A DNA stretch of 33,611 nt from contig RFGT01000017.1 of assembly GCA_003696975.1 (NCBI GenBank), positions 1 to 33,611 of the forward strand, read 5' to 3'. The position numbers and the translations under genes were made by a program. Every line of letters begins with the position of its first letter. Positions within the stretch are counted from its first letter, which is position 1. The stretch comes from Nitrospirota bacterium (lineage in GTDB: Bacteria > Nitrospirota > Nitrospiria > Nitrospirales > UBA8639). Below, piece by piece: positions 17,138-23,895 of this stretch. A model generated the notes under the pieces. That model ran no database searches. It had not been told where the DNA came from and worked only from the letters and a program-made list of their open reading frames with translations.

Positions 17138-17226
17138 CCTCTTCCGGCAACCCGGCTGTCAGGTCAGAGGCCTGATCCGTGGCTTTGCGCCCCCGCTTCG
17201 CAACGGGTTTGCCTTTATCGGGAAGG
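17138..17226 (-). promoter_or_regulatory. c-di-GMP-I (GEMM-I) riboswitch, proximal copy, upstream of flp
   Basis: On the minus strand the conserved GEMM-I core is present. 'GGCAAACC' leads into a hairpin CCCGTT/AGCGGG capped by the GNRA tetraloop GCGA. Then come 'GGCGCAAAGCC', a second hairpin (TCAGG/CCTGA) and 'CAGCCGGGTTGCC'. Flanking CTTCC and GGAAG close the P1 stem. GEMM-I RNAs bind c-di-GMP. Relative to the distal copy, the segment before CAAAGCC reads GGCGC rather than GACGC. The aptamer ends ~93 bases before the flp start. In that leader, ACATC could pair either with an upstream-of-SD ATGT element or with GATGT overlapping the flp Shine-Dalgarno, a possible expression platform, though this pairing is weak. 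Confidence 0.93.
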
Positions 17227-17398
17227 GGCACCCGATTGGGAATATGTTTGGCGGTCATAGCTAAGTGTTCGTTCACCCAGGCGAATCGGTTGGTCTGCGC
17301 GATATGCTGGTCCGTTGTCCGGGGAATTGAGTAGACAGCGGTCTTATGTGATGAAAGAGAAGGCGGGCAATGCCCCTGGGTTCGGCACCGAAGTCCGG

Positions 17399-17612
17399 TT
17401 AATCCGTCATCTCCCCTGTGTAGGACATGTCGCCGAGTGTTGAGAGAACGCACATGGCGTCCTGCAGGCTGTCTGAATCTGTGGTGATTGCCAATCGCGC
17501 TCCATGGACGGAACAGGAACTGAGGGTTCGTTGAAACGATTGGATGTGCCCACCCGGAGCCAGGGAAGGGGCGTGGGTCTGAATACTCAAAAGCTACGTA
17601 TCCCCGCGACAT
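17399..17612 (-). pseudogene. Small ORF behind the distal riboswitch, apparently frameshifted (~70 residues if corrected)
   Basis: An ATG at 17612 has an excellent AGGAGG eight bases upstream and begins 'MSRGYVAF'. In that frame the ORF then becomes Arg/His/Pro-rich and runs straight through the downstream aptamer, which is not protein-like. The +1 frame from about 17590 reads as a plausible protein ('GARLAITTDSDSLQDAMCVL', 'STLGDMSYTGEMTD') and stops at 17399. Removing one T from the TTTT run at 17589-17592 joins the two into one ~70-residue product. No family is recognised. It could be a real c-di-GMP-regulated small protein with a sequencing error, a programmed frameshift or a recent pseudogene. 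There is no signal peptide or membrane helix. Confidence 0.5.
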
Positions 17613-17647
17613 GAGGTTCTCCTCCTTCTGATGGTGCAGGAGAACTC
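17613..17647 (-). promoter_or_regulatory. Shine-Dalgarno-sequestering hairpin (expression platform of the distal riboswitch)
   Basis: On the minus strand GAGTTCTCCT pairs with AGGAGAACCTC over 10 base pairs with a single bulged base and a 14-base loop. The 3' arm contains part of the ribosome-binding purine run and ends directly at the ATG of the small ORF. This geometry would block translation unless refolded. It starts about 20 bases after the aptamer, where a riboswitch expression platform is expected. Which ligand state is ON cannot be told by eye. Confidence 0.68.
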
Positions 17648-17667
17648 CATCCCGTGGGACTTTTCGG

Positions 17668-17757
17668 TTCCTTCCTTCGGTAACCCGGCTATCAGATTCC
17701 TCTGACCCGTGGCTTTGCGTCCCCGCCTCACGACGGGTTTGCCGTTTCGGGAAGGAG
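17668..17757 (-). promoter_or_regulatory. c-di-GMP-I (GEMM-I) riboswitch, distal copy
   Basis: All GEMM-I landmarks are visible on the minus strand. 'GGCAAACC' is followed by the hairpin CCCGTC/GGCGGG with GNRA tetraloop GTGA. The invariant 'GACGCAAAGCC' comes next, then a second hairpin TCAGA-GGAA-TCTGA, then 'TAGCCGGGTTACCG'. CCTTCC and GGAAGG close P1. It is clearly a paralogue of the proximal copy; the conserved core and tail are shared while the hairpin loops differ. Its output is most directly the small ORF beginning at 17612. If transcription reads on, it also heads the transcript of the whole tad locus. Confidence 0.94.
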
Positions 17758-17777
17758 TTCCTGCATATGAGCGTTTC

Positions 17778-17832
17778 ACCGGATGCGAACGTCTGTCCGG
17801 TATTATCGGTGATATCTCAGCAAAACTTGCAA
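17778..17832 (-). promoter_or_regulatory. Candidate promoter/operator region upstream of the riboswitches
   Basis: This lies just upstream of the distal aptamer on the minus strand. There is a GATAAT (-10-like) at 17802-17807 with TTGCAA 19 bases upstream (longer than ideal). There is also a GG-N10-GC spacing that partly resembles a sigma-54 site and would start transcription at the aptamer edge. The same stretch holds a perfect inverted repeat ACCGGA...TCCGGT (17778-17801), which could be an operator or a leader hairpin. None of these is decisive alone. Confidence 0.3.
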
Positions 17833-18284
17833 CTTAAGGTGTAGGCTTCTCATCGTGTCAGTTCTTGTCCAGTGTGCTGTGAGATCGAAAAAGTCTCTGT
17901 CAATAACTCCTTGCTTATGCGAAAATGATGATGACGTTCTTATGTCTGTATGTGTCTGCCTGAACGTTGAGTTGTTCTGTCTATCGGCATCTTGCAGTGG
18001 AAATTGATTCAAGCGACGTGCAGAACCCGGCGTTCCTGTGCCTTTGGGACAAGCGGAAGACATGTTTTGGAAGGTTCGTAGGCTTCATTGCAGGATGATT
18101 CGCGATGCTGAAATCCCTCGTGGTTGCAAGGAATCAGTTTGGTGTTACGTGGATTGCAAGAGCAAGACAATTCCTTCTTCAAGCCAGCAGGAGTTCGAAT
18201 CCGAAAACAGTCAGAGAGGATGCTACCCTTCTTATTGCAGAATGAGAAAAAAGATGACAACCTCATTCAACATCCAGAGAATCC
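17833..18284. other. Gene-free divergent region between the tad locus and the cyclase cluster
   Basis: About 450 bases separate the tad leader (minus) from the cyclase gene (plus). ORF-track entries here are short, overlap on both strands and lack good ribosome-binding sites, so I do not call genes. The region should carry the promoters for both directions; I could not find a convincing -35/-10 pair for the plus-strand genes. A tRNA-like T-loop string near 18192 does not fold as a tRNA. Confidence 0.5.
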
Positions 18285-19172
18285 ATGCTTACGCAGAGAG
18301 AGAATTCTGTATTGAGCTCTATCCAGCGTCTCAAAGCGCGGGTGACCCCGACTGGAGGGTTTTCCCCCACAGGATCTTCCCGTGAGGATCGCCCTGATGC
18401 CACGGCATGGGCGATTCTTCTTTTAGCGGCTGTGCACCCTGGCTCAGAATTGCTGGAACCGGCTCGGACGCGGTTAGTGCATTATCAACTTAACGATGGC
18501 CGGGTGGTCATCTCGCTTAACTATCCTGAGGTGTTCTGGCCCACGGCACTGGCGATTCTGGCCTGGCATCCCTCTCCTGCGCATCAAGTCTATCAAACCA
18601 AAGCCGTGGAATTTTTGTTGAACACCACAGGAAAGCATTGGATCAGAACATCCGATAGCCCTGTAGCACATGATACGGCTCTCCGTGGCTGGCCGTGGAT
18701 TGAACACACCCATTCCTGGGTCGAAGCCACCGCGCTAGCGATGCTCGCCCTGTACACGGTAGGCCGTGGCGAACACGCTCGCGTGAAAGAAGCGATCGCC
18801 TTGCTCCTCGATCGGCAATTGCCTCACGGAGGCTGGAACTATGGCAATACACTGGTTTTCGGCCACGAGCTGTGGCCTTCCCCGGAAGATACGGGAGCGG
18901 CCCTGACAGCTCTGGCCGGGCAAGTTGCGGAAGCGGCCGTGCAACGCAGTCTTGAGTATCTCGCCACTCGTGTGACTCGCATTCGCACGCCTATTGCCTT
19001 AGGGTGGAGTCTACTGGGGCTCAAAGCGTGGGGGAAGCTCCCGAAGGACGCTCATGCCTGGATTGAAGAAACACTGCGGCGCGAAAGCCGCTATGGAGAA
19101 TACGATACGGCCTCGCTGTGCCTTCTCCTGGCCTCTCAGGTAGAGCTCCAAGGACTCTCGCCTCGCCACTGA
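18285..19172 (+). CDS. Squalene-cyclase/prenyltransferase-fold protein
   Basis: This is a 295-residue soluble protein built of alpha-alpha barrel repeats of the terpenoid cyclase/prenyltransferase superfamily. Visible repeats include 'DATAWAILLLAAVHPGSELL', 'HSWVEATALAMLALYTVGRG', 'RQLPHGGWNYGN' (a QW-like motif) and 'EDTGAALTALAGQVAEAAVQ'. True squalene-hopene cyclases are over 600 residues and carry a DxDD catalytic motif. This protein is half that length and I see no DxDD, so it is more likely a binding or non-canonical member than a cyclase. No signal peptide is evident. The Shine-Dalgarno of the chosen ATG is weak. It lies 36 bases before a Tat-exported DUF362 gene and heads a five-gene plus-strand series. 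Confidence 0.8.
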   Translation: MLTQRENSVLSSIQRLKARVTPTGGFSPTGSSREDRPDATAWAILLLAAVHPGSELLEPARTRLVHYQLNDGRVVISLNYPEVFWPTALAILAWHPSPAHQVYQTKAVEFLLNTTGKHWIRTSDSPVAHDTALRGWPWIEHTHSWVEATALAMLALYTVGRGEHARVKEAIALLLDRQLPHGGWNYGNTLVFGHELWPSPEDTGAALTALAGQVAEAAVQRSLEYLATRVTRIRTPIALGWSLLGLKAWGKLPKDAHAWIEETLRRESRYGEYDTASLCLLLASQVELQGLSPRH

Positions 19173-19208
19173 GCCATCGTGCATGCGCCTGCATCCGATG
19201 AGGGGATA

Positions 19209-20231
19209 ATGTCGAGCTCATCGTATTGGGGAATTCGGCTGACGCGGCGTGAGTTGCTGCTGGCGACGCTGGCGAGTGGCGCACTTCTGGGATCCGGAGT
19301 TTCATTCCTGCGATGGCTGATTGATTCTCCGCTCGCCTCTGCGACGACATTTATTGGCCGCGCCGATTCCTACGACGCGGACATTCGTGGGATCATCCTG
19401 CGAGGGCTCAACGAGTTGGGTGTTACGGCTACTCATCTGCGAGGCAAGCGCATTCTGCTGAAACCCAATCTTGTGGAAACGCATGAAGGTGCTCCGCATA
19501 TCAATACCCACCCCCATGTGGTGCGAGGTGCCATCGAAGCGTTTCTCTCCCTGGGGGCGGAATCAGTGGTCATTGGAGAAGGGCCGGGCCATCGACGCGA
19601 TACGCTGGAGGTCTTGGAGGCCTCTGGGCTCGGGAGCCTCTTGTATGAAGACCGCATTCCTTTTCTCAATGTGAATTACGAAACAGGCATTCAAGTGCCG
19701 AATCGAGGTGGACAGAGCCGGCTCTCCACGCTGACCTTTCCCCGGGTCGTGCAAGATGTGGACTGGATCGTATCGATGGCCAAGCTGAAAACCCATCATT
19801 GGGCCGGCGCCACCCTGGCCATGAAAAATCTATTCGGGATCATGCCGGGGCTGTATTACGGGTGGCCGAAAAATGTCCTCCATCAAGCGGGGATTCCCCA
19901 AACTATCGTGGACATTACGGCTACGCTCCGCCCGCACCTTGCCATCGTTGATGGGATTGTGGGGATGGAGGGTGATGGGCCCATTATGGGAACCCCTGTC
20001 CAGGTTGGGGCCATTATTATGGGGCGCAATTTCCCCGCCGTAGATGCCACGTGCTGCCGCATCATGGGGATTGATCCGTACAAGATCCGGTATCTGCGGA
20101 TGGCGGATCAGTGGTTAGGGCCCATTCATGAGGGCCAGATTGAACAACGTGGAGAACTCATCTCAACGGTGCAAAAGCCTTTTGCGCTCATTGACGCCAT
20201 TCCCGCCCATCGGGGGATTCGCCTACGCTGA
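19209..20231 (+). CDS. Tat-exported DUF362 protein
   Basis: This is a 340-residue protein with a twin-arginine signal ('RLTRRELLLATLASGALLGS') and a DUF362 domain: 'ILLKPNLVE' early, then 'HPHVVRGAIEAFLSLGAESV', 'VSMAKLKTHHWAGATLAMKN' and 'IMGRNFPAVDATCCRIMGID'. Tat export suggests folding with a cofactor in the cytoplasm before transport. The ferredoxin-type CxxCxxCxxxC cluster found in some DUF362 proteins is absent here; only one adjacent Cys pair (TCC) is seen near the end. The function of DUF362 is unknown. The ATG at 19209 follows TGAGGGG with good spacing, better than the GTG at 19179 used in the ORF track. It is probably co-transcribed with the upstream cyclase-fold gene. Confidence 0.87.
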   Translation: MSSSSYWGIRLTRRELLLATLASGALLGSGVSFLRWLIDSPLASATTFIGRADSYDADIRGIILRGLNELGVTATHLRGKRILLKPNLVETHEGAPHINTHPHVVRGAIEAFLSLGAESVVIGEGPGHRRDTLEVLEASGLGSLLYEDRIPFLNVNYETGIQVPNRGGQSRLSTLTFPRVVQDVDWIVSMAKLKTHHWAGATLAMKNLFGIMPGLYYGWPKNVLHQAGIPQTIVDITATLRPHLAIVDGIVGMEGDGPIMGTPVQVGAIIMGRNFPAVDATCCRIMGIDPYKIRYLRMADQWLGPIHEGQIEQRGELISTVQKPFALIDAIPAHRGIRLR

Positions 20232-20419
20232 GTATCCGCACTCCCATTGGTGTCTCCGTTGCGACTAAAGCAATGACCACGTATTGCGGGGACTGCGGCA
20301 GGTGGTCTCCATCCGGCATTCAAGTGTGAACCAAGTTTAGCCGAAGATACCAAGACAAGGCGACGTTTGCGTTCACGAATCACCTGCAGTCGCTAACTTT
20401 TCAACGGAGAGGTCAACGC

Positions 20420-20656
20420 ATGAGACGATTTGGTGAGTTGATCACATGGCTAGGAGTTCTTTGGCTCGGACAAGCGCTTTTCGCGTCAGCAGCTTGGGCG
20501 TATATCGATCCCGGGACGGGCAGTTATCTGTTTCAGTTGCTGATGGCGGGATTGTTGGGAGCCGTCTTTGCGGTGAAGATGGCCTGGCGCAATGTGAAAA
20601 CCTATCTGGCGTCATGGTTTGCTCGACACCATGCTTCAGATGCGGACATCCACTGA
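20420..20656 (+). CDS. Small exported or membrane protein with YIDPGTGS motif
   Basis: This is a 78-residue protein. An N-terminal hydrophobic signal ('WLGVLWLGQALFASAAWA') looks cleavable after Ala-Trp-Ala. The mature protein begins 'YIDPGTGSYLFQLLMAGLLG' and continues as a single membrane helix with a basic cytoplasmic tail. The YIDPG(T/S)GS start recurs in small uncharacterised proteins, which as I recall often lie beside surface-polymer or sulfatase-type genes. The ATG has GAGAGG about seven bases upstream. A 190-base spacer precedes it, so it may begin its own transcript with the two following genes. Its 3' end overlaps the methyltransferase start. Confidence 0.8.
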   Translation: MRRFGELITWLGVLWLGQALFASAAWAYIDPGTGSYLFQLLMAGLLGAVFAVKMAWRNVKTYLASWFARHHASDADIH

Positions 20657-22028
20657 AGCGGTTCTTCCCAGTTCATTTCGAGATCCCAGCGGATTTCTGT
20701 TTCGAGACAATGGGATCTTGTATCGTCAGATCAATCGAGTTTACCAATCGCAATATGAGCATCTTATACGCTCAGGGCTGTATCGCGCGCTCATCTGCGA
20801 CAATCTCCTGGTCGCTCACCAGGAGGTTCCCACCGAGATAGCACCGGTTCCCCAGCTCAACCCTTATATCGTGATCCGGCCTGAGCCCATTCCCTTCATT
20901 TCCTATCCCTATGAGTGGAGTTTCAGCCAACTGAAAGCCTGTGCTTTACTCACGCTTCAGGTCCAAAAGCGTGCCCTTGACTATGGTATGACGTTGAAGG
21001 ATGCCAGTGCCTACAACATCCAGTTCAAGGCGGGAAAACCCATCTTGATCGACACGCTCTCGTTTGATCGGTATCAAGAGGGTGAGCCATGGGCAGCCTA
21101 TCGTCAATTCTGCCGGCATTTTCTGGCGCCTCTGGCACTCATGGCGTACAAGGACCTTCGCCTCAACCAGCTCTTTCGCCTCTATATCGATGGGCTTCCG
21201 CTGGATTTGACCAGTTCGCTGCTCCCGTTGAGCACGTATTTTCGGATCTCGATTCTCTCGCATCTCCACCTTCATGCCCGAGCGCAACAGGTGTGGTCTG
21301 ATCCAGCGACCACACGCCGAAGGGTTCGCATGTCACGTCGGGCGCTTCTTGGATTGATCGAGAGCTTAGAAACAGGGATCCATCGTTTGCGACCTCCGGC
21401 CAACCCGTCGATCTGGTCTCAGTACTATGAAGATCATACTTACTCACGTGAAGCCTTCTCGCATAAGTTGGCCCTTGTCGAGGCTTTCCTCGAGATCACC
21501 CAACCGCAAACAGTATGGGATATGGGGGCCAATACCGGCCGGGTGAGTCAACTAGCAGCCAGAAAGGGGAGTTTGGTTATTGCCTTTGATGCCGATCCCC
21601 TTTGCGTGGAACTGACCTATCGAACATGTGTCGAGCGGGGTGAGGCGCGAATTTTGCCCTTGTACCTCGATTTGACAAATCCGAGTCCAAGTCTGGGGTG
21701 GGCACATCAAGAGCGTCTTTCGCTGGCAGAACGGGGGCCAGTGGATATGCTTTTGGCCTTGGCACTGATTCATCATCTGGCGCTGGCGAACAATGTGCCT
21801 TTGGAGAAAATCGCCCAATTTTTTCACGGTCTCTGCCGCATGCTGGTGATCGAGTTTGTACCGAAACAGGATGCGCAAGTTCAACGCTTGTTGGCTGTCA
21901 GAACGGATATCTTCCCTGAGTACACGCAGGGAACATTCGAACAGGTGTTTGAACGGTATTTTCTCATCGAACGCATTGCTCGCATTCGCGGCACGGAGCG
22001 AACACTCTATCTCATGCGAGCCAAGTAA
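20631..22028 (+). CDS. Class I SAM-dependent methyltransferase (NoeA-like)
   Basis: This is a 465-residue protein. The C-terminal third has a Rossmann SAM-binding core: motif I 'VWDMGANTGRVSQLA', the acidic residue after strand 2 ('LVIAFDADPLCVELTYRTCV') and a motif IV-like 'VDMLLALALIHHLAL'. The N-terminal ~270 residues have a conserved-looking block ('LKDASAYNIQFKAGKPILID', 'YRQFCRHFLAPLALMAY') typical of NoeA-type nodulation-related methyltransferases. The acceptor is unknown; in context it could be a surface glycan or lipid head group. The start is uncertain. No Shine-Dalgarno is visible before any of TTG 20619, ATG 20631 or ATG 20640, and all overlap the preceding gene, so translational coupling is likely. 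Confidence 0.85.
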   Translation: MLQMRTSTEAVLPSSFRDPSGFLFRDNGILYRQINRVYQSQYEHLIRSGLYRALICDNLLVAHQEVPTEIAPVPQLNPYIVIRPEPIPFISYPYEWSFSQLKACALLTLQVQKRALDYGMTLKDASAYNIQFKAGKPILIDTLSFDRYQEGEPWAAYRQFCRHFLAPLALMAYKDLRLNQLFRLYIDGLPLDLTSSLLPLSTYFRISILSHLHLHARAQQVWSDPATTRRRVRMSRRALLGLIESLETGIHRLRPPANPSIWSQYYEDHTYSREAFSHKLALVEAFLEITQPQTVWDMGANTGRVSQLAARKGSLVIAFDADPLCVELTYRTCVERGEARILPLYLDLTNPSPSLGWAHQERLSLAERGPVDMLLALALIHHLALANNVPLEKIAQFFHGLCRMLVIEFVPKQDAQVQRLLAVRTDIFPEYTQGTFEQVFERYFLIERIARIRGTERTLYLMRAK

Positions 22029-22050
22029 CCCGTATTGTGAGAATGGAGAC

Positions 22051-23646
22051 ATGAGAGGTTTTGCGAAACTGCTTATCGGAGCAAGCCGGCTCAGGCATTT
22101 GGCGTGGCATCCACTCTGTTTTGCGTTCTTCCCCGTCTTGTTTCTGGCGACCTACAATGCGGCACACATCTCATTCACCCAAGTTATGGGACCACTGGTT
22201 GTGGTCTGGATCCTGCTGGCCGGTGTCTGGCTCATCTTGCAACGCTGGTATCGTGATCCGCACCAGTCCGGTCTGGCTGTTTCCTGGTTTTTCCTGCTCT
22301 TTTTTCTCTATGGCCATGCTGTTGATGCGTTCTCTGTGGAATTCCTCAGACCTCACAGGCATACATATGCACTTGCTGCGTGGATTCTTTTGTTCCTGGC
22401 GGGGCTGTGGGGTATTCGTCGCCTGTCATCCATGAAGCTTCCCCTCACGCAAGGGCTCAATGGCGCAGGTGCTCTGTTGCTATTTTTCACCTTGACGCAT
22501 GGGATGTTCCTCTCTGTGACGACGGCTTCTGAGGACTCCTCTCCCATCACGATTGGACCGTCTCTCGCCAACGAAGCGTTACTTCACCCGCAGTCCTTAC
22601 CAGACATGTACTATATTGTTTTGGACGCCTATGGCCGAGCCGATTCCCTGCATGCAATCTTTGGCTACGACAACACGGAATTTCTGAATTTCTTGGAATC
22701 GAAAGGCTTTGTAGTCGCTCGAACAAGTCGAGCCAATTACAACCAAACCTGGCTGGCATTGGCTTCGGCATTGAACATGGCCTACCTGAACCATCTGGTG
22801 GGAAAACATGGGCTGGTGGGTGACAATCGCAAGCCGCTCAAACGCCTCATTCACCGCAACCGAGTCGTGACGTTCTTGAAGCAACTTGGGTATACCGTTG
22901 TGTCGTTTGAATCAGGGCAATCGTTTACCGATCTCCCAACAGCCGATCGGAGGATGCCGCCTCGTCCGCCGGCTGATGAATTTCACCTGGCGTTTTGGGA
23001 GATGACCCCGATTCCTGGGGTTCTTTCGGGAGTCGGCAGGCTCGTTGGCACTCCCTATTCCGCCTATCAAATGCATCGCGATCGGATCAATTACGCTTTC
23101 GATCATTTGGCAGACTGGGCTGGCGTGGAAACACCGATCTTTGTCTTCGCACATATTTTGGCACCCCATCCCCCTTTTGTCTTCGGGCCCCGGGGAGAAC
23201 CCATCGACCCCCCTCGTCAGTATTGGCTAGGTGATGGCTCAGCGTTTATGGAAAAAGGGGGAACGCGAGAGGAATATCGCAAACGGTACGCAGGAGAGAT
23301 TGAGTATATCAATGCCCGACTCAAAACGGTGATCGAACGCATCTTGGCGCGCTCTCCAACCCCGCCCGTAATTATCCTCCAATCCGATCATGGCTCCCGT
23401 CTTGAGTTAGATTGGGAACATCTCGAACGCACCAATGTGCAAGAAACGTTTTCCATTTTCACGGCCATCCATTTTCCAGGAGGTCGTCCTACGGGATTTT
23501 ACCATGAGCTTTCCCCGGTGAATACCTTTCGACTGGTCTTCAACACGGTCTTTGGCACAACGTTCAATCTCTTGGAGGACAGAAGTTTTTATTCTATGTG
23601 GACAGCCCCCTATCAGTTTCAGGACGTGACAGATCGGCTTTGGTGA
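22051..23646 (+). CDS. Membrane-anchored sulfatase/alkaline-phosphatase superfamily protein
   Basis: This is a 531-residue protein. The first ~160 residues hold about five membrane helices ('FAFFPVLFLATYNAAHISF', 'VSWFFLLFFLYGHAVDAF' and others). A periplasmic alkaline-phosphatase-superfamily domain follows: 'DMYYIVLDAYGRADSL' (metal site), 'NYNQTWLALASALNMAYL' (likely nucleophile Thr region), 'FAHILAPHPPFVFGP' and 'LQSDHGSRL'. This layout matches LtaS- and EptA-like transferases and sulfatases that modify surface polymers. No CxPxR sulfatase motif is seen, so phosphotransfer is more likely than sulfate hydrolysis. The ORF-track start (21856) lies inside the methyltransferase gene; the ATG at 22051, 22 bases after that stop, is preferred. 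It is convergent with cpoB. Confidence 0.85.
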   Translation: MRGFAKLLIGASRLRHLAWHPLCFAFFPVLFLATYNAAHISFTQVMGPLVVVWILLAGVWLILQRWYRDPHQSGLAVSWFFLLFFLYGHAVDAFSVEFLRPHRHTYALAAWILLFLAGLWGIRRLSSMKLPLTQGLNGAGALLLFFTLTHGMFLSVTTASEDSSPITIGPSLANEALLHPQSLPDMYYIVLDAYGRADSLHAIFGYDNTEFLNFLESKGFVVARTSRANYNQTWLALASALNMAYLNHLVGKHGLVGDNRKPLKRLIHRNRVVTFLKQLGYTVVSFESGQSFTDLPTADRRMPPRPPADEFHLAFWEMTPIPGVLSGVGRLVGTPYSAYQMHRDRINYAFDHLADWAGVETPIFVFAHILAPHPPFVFGPRGEPIDPPRQYWLGDGSAFMEKGGTREEYRKRYAGEIEYINARLKTVIERILARSPTPPVIILQSDHGSRLELDWEHLERTNVQETFSIFTAIHFPGGRPTGFYHELSPVNTFRLVFNTVFGTTFNLLEDRSFYSMWTAPYQFQDVTDRLW

Positions 23647-23842
23647 CTTCGCACCTCCCAAGACTCTGATATGTCGGTGGGTGATCCCAGATGGGAAGGA
23701 ACTCCCCAACTTCGAAAGACCCAACCAAGTGTTGAATCGTGTATGGAAAAGGGCTCTCCGAAAATTTCCCAATGAAACATTGCTTGCCTCTTGGTGGATA
23801 ACAGCAAAACACACACATTCAGTCCCCGATGGGTTGACCCCA

Positions 23843-23863
23843 TGGGCAATTCTTCGGTGCCCA
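23843..23863. other. Small hairpin in the convergent gap before cpoB
   Basis: TGGGCA, a 9-base loop and TGCCCA form a 6-bp stem in the 249-base gap between the sulfatase-like and cpoB stops. No T-tract follows on either strand. The rest of the gap shows no gene; the short ORFs there are shadows. Confidence 0.25.
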
Positions 23864-23895
23864 AATCGAACCAAAGGGGTATGCGCGTGCTCTGT

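Noticed and set aside
17133-17612. 159-residue minus-strand ORF spanning the proximal riboswitch
   Set aside because: Only its first ~10 codons look used. The rest is Arg/His/Pro-rich, and its C-terminus is just the translated aptamer.
17594-17779. 61-residue minus-strand ORF over the distal riboswitch
   Set aside because: It translates the structured aptamer; the 'GKPVVRRGRKAT' similarity to the other aptamer ORF comes from RNA conservation, not protein.
18188-18206. GAGTTCGAATCC resembles a tRNA T-loop or an integration site
   Set aside because: The T-stem bases do not pair and no acceptor or anticodon arm surrounds it.
21856-22050. N-terminal extension of the sulfatase-like ORF
   Set aside because: It lies inside the methyltransferase coding region in another frame; the first membrane helix follows the ATG at 22051.
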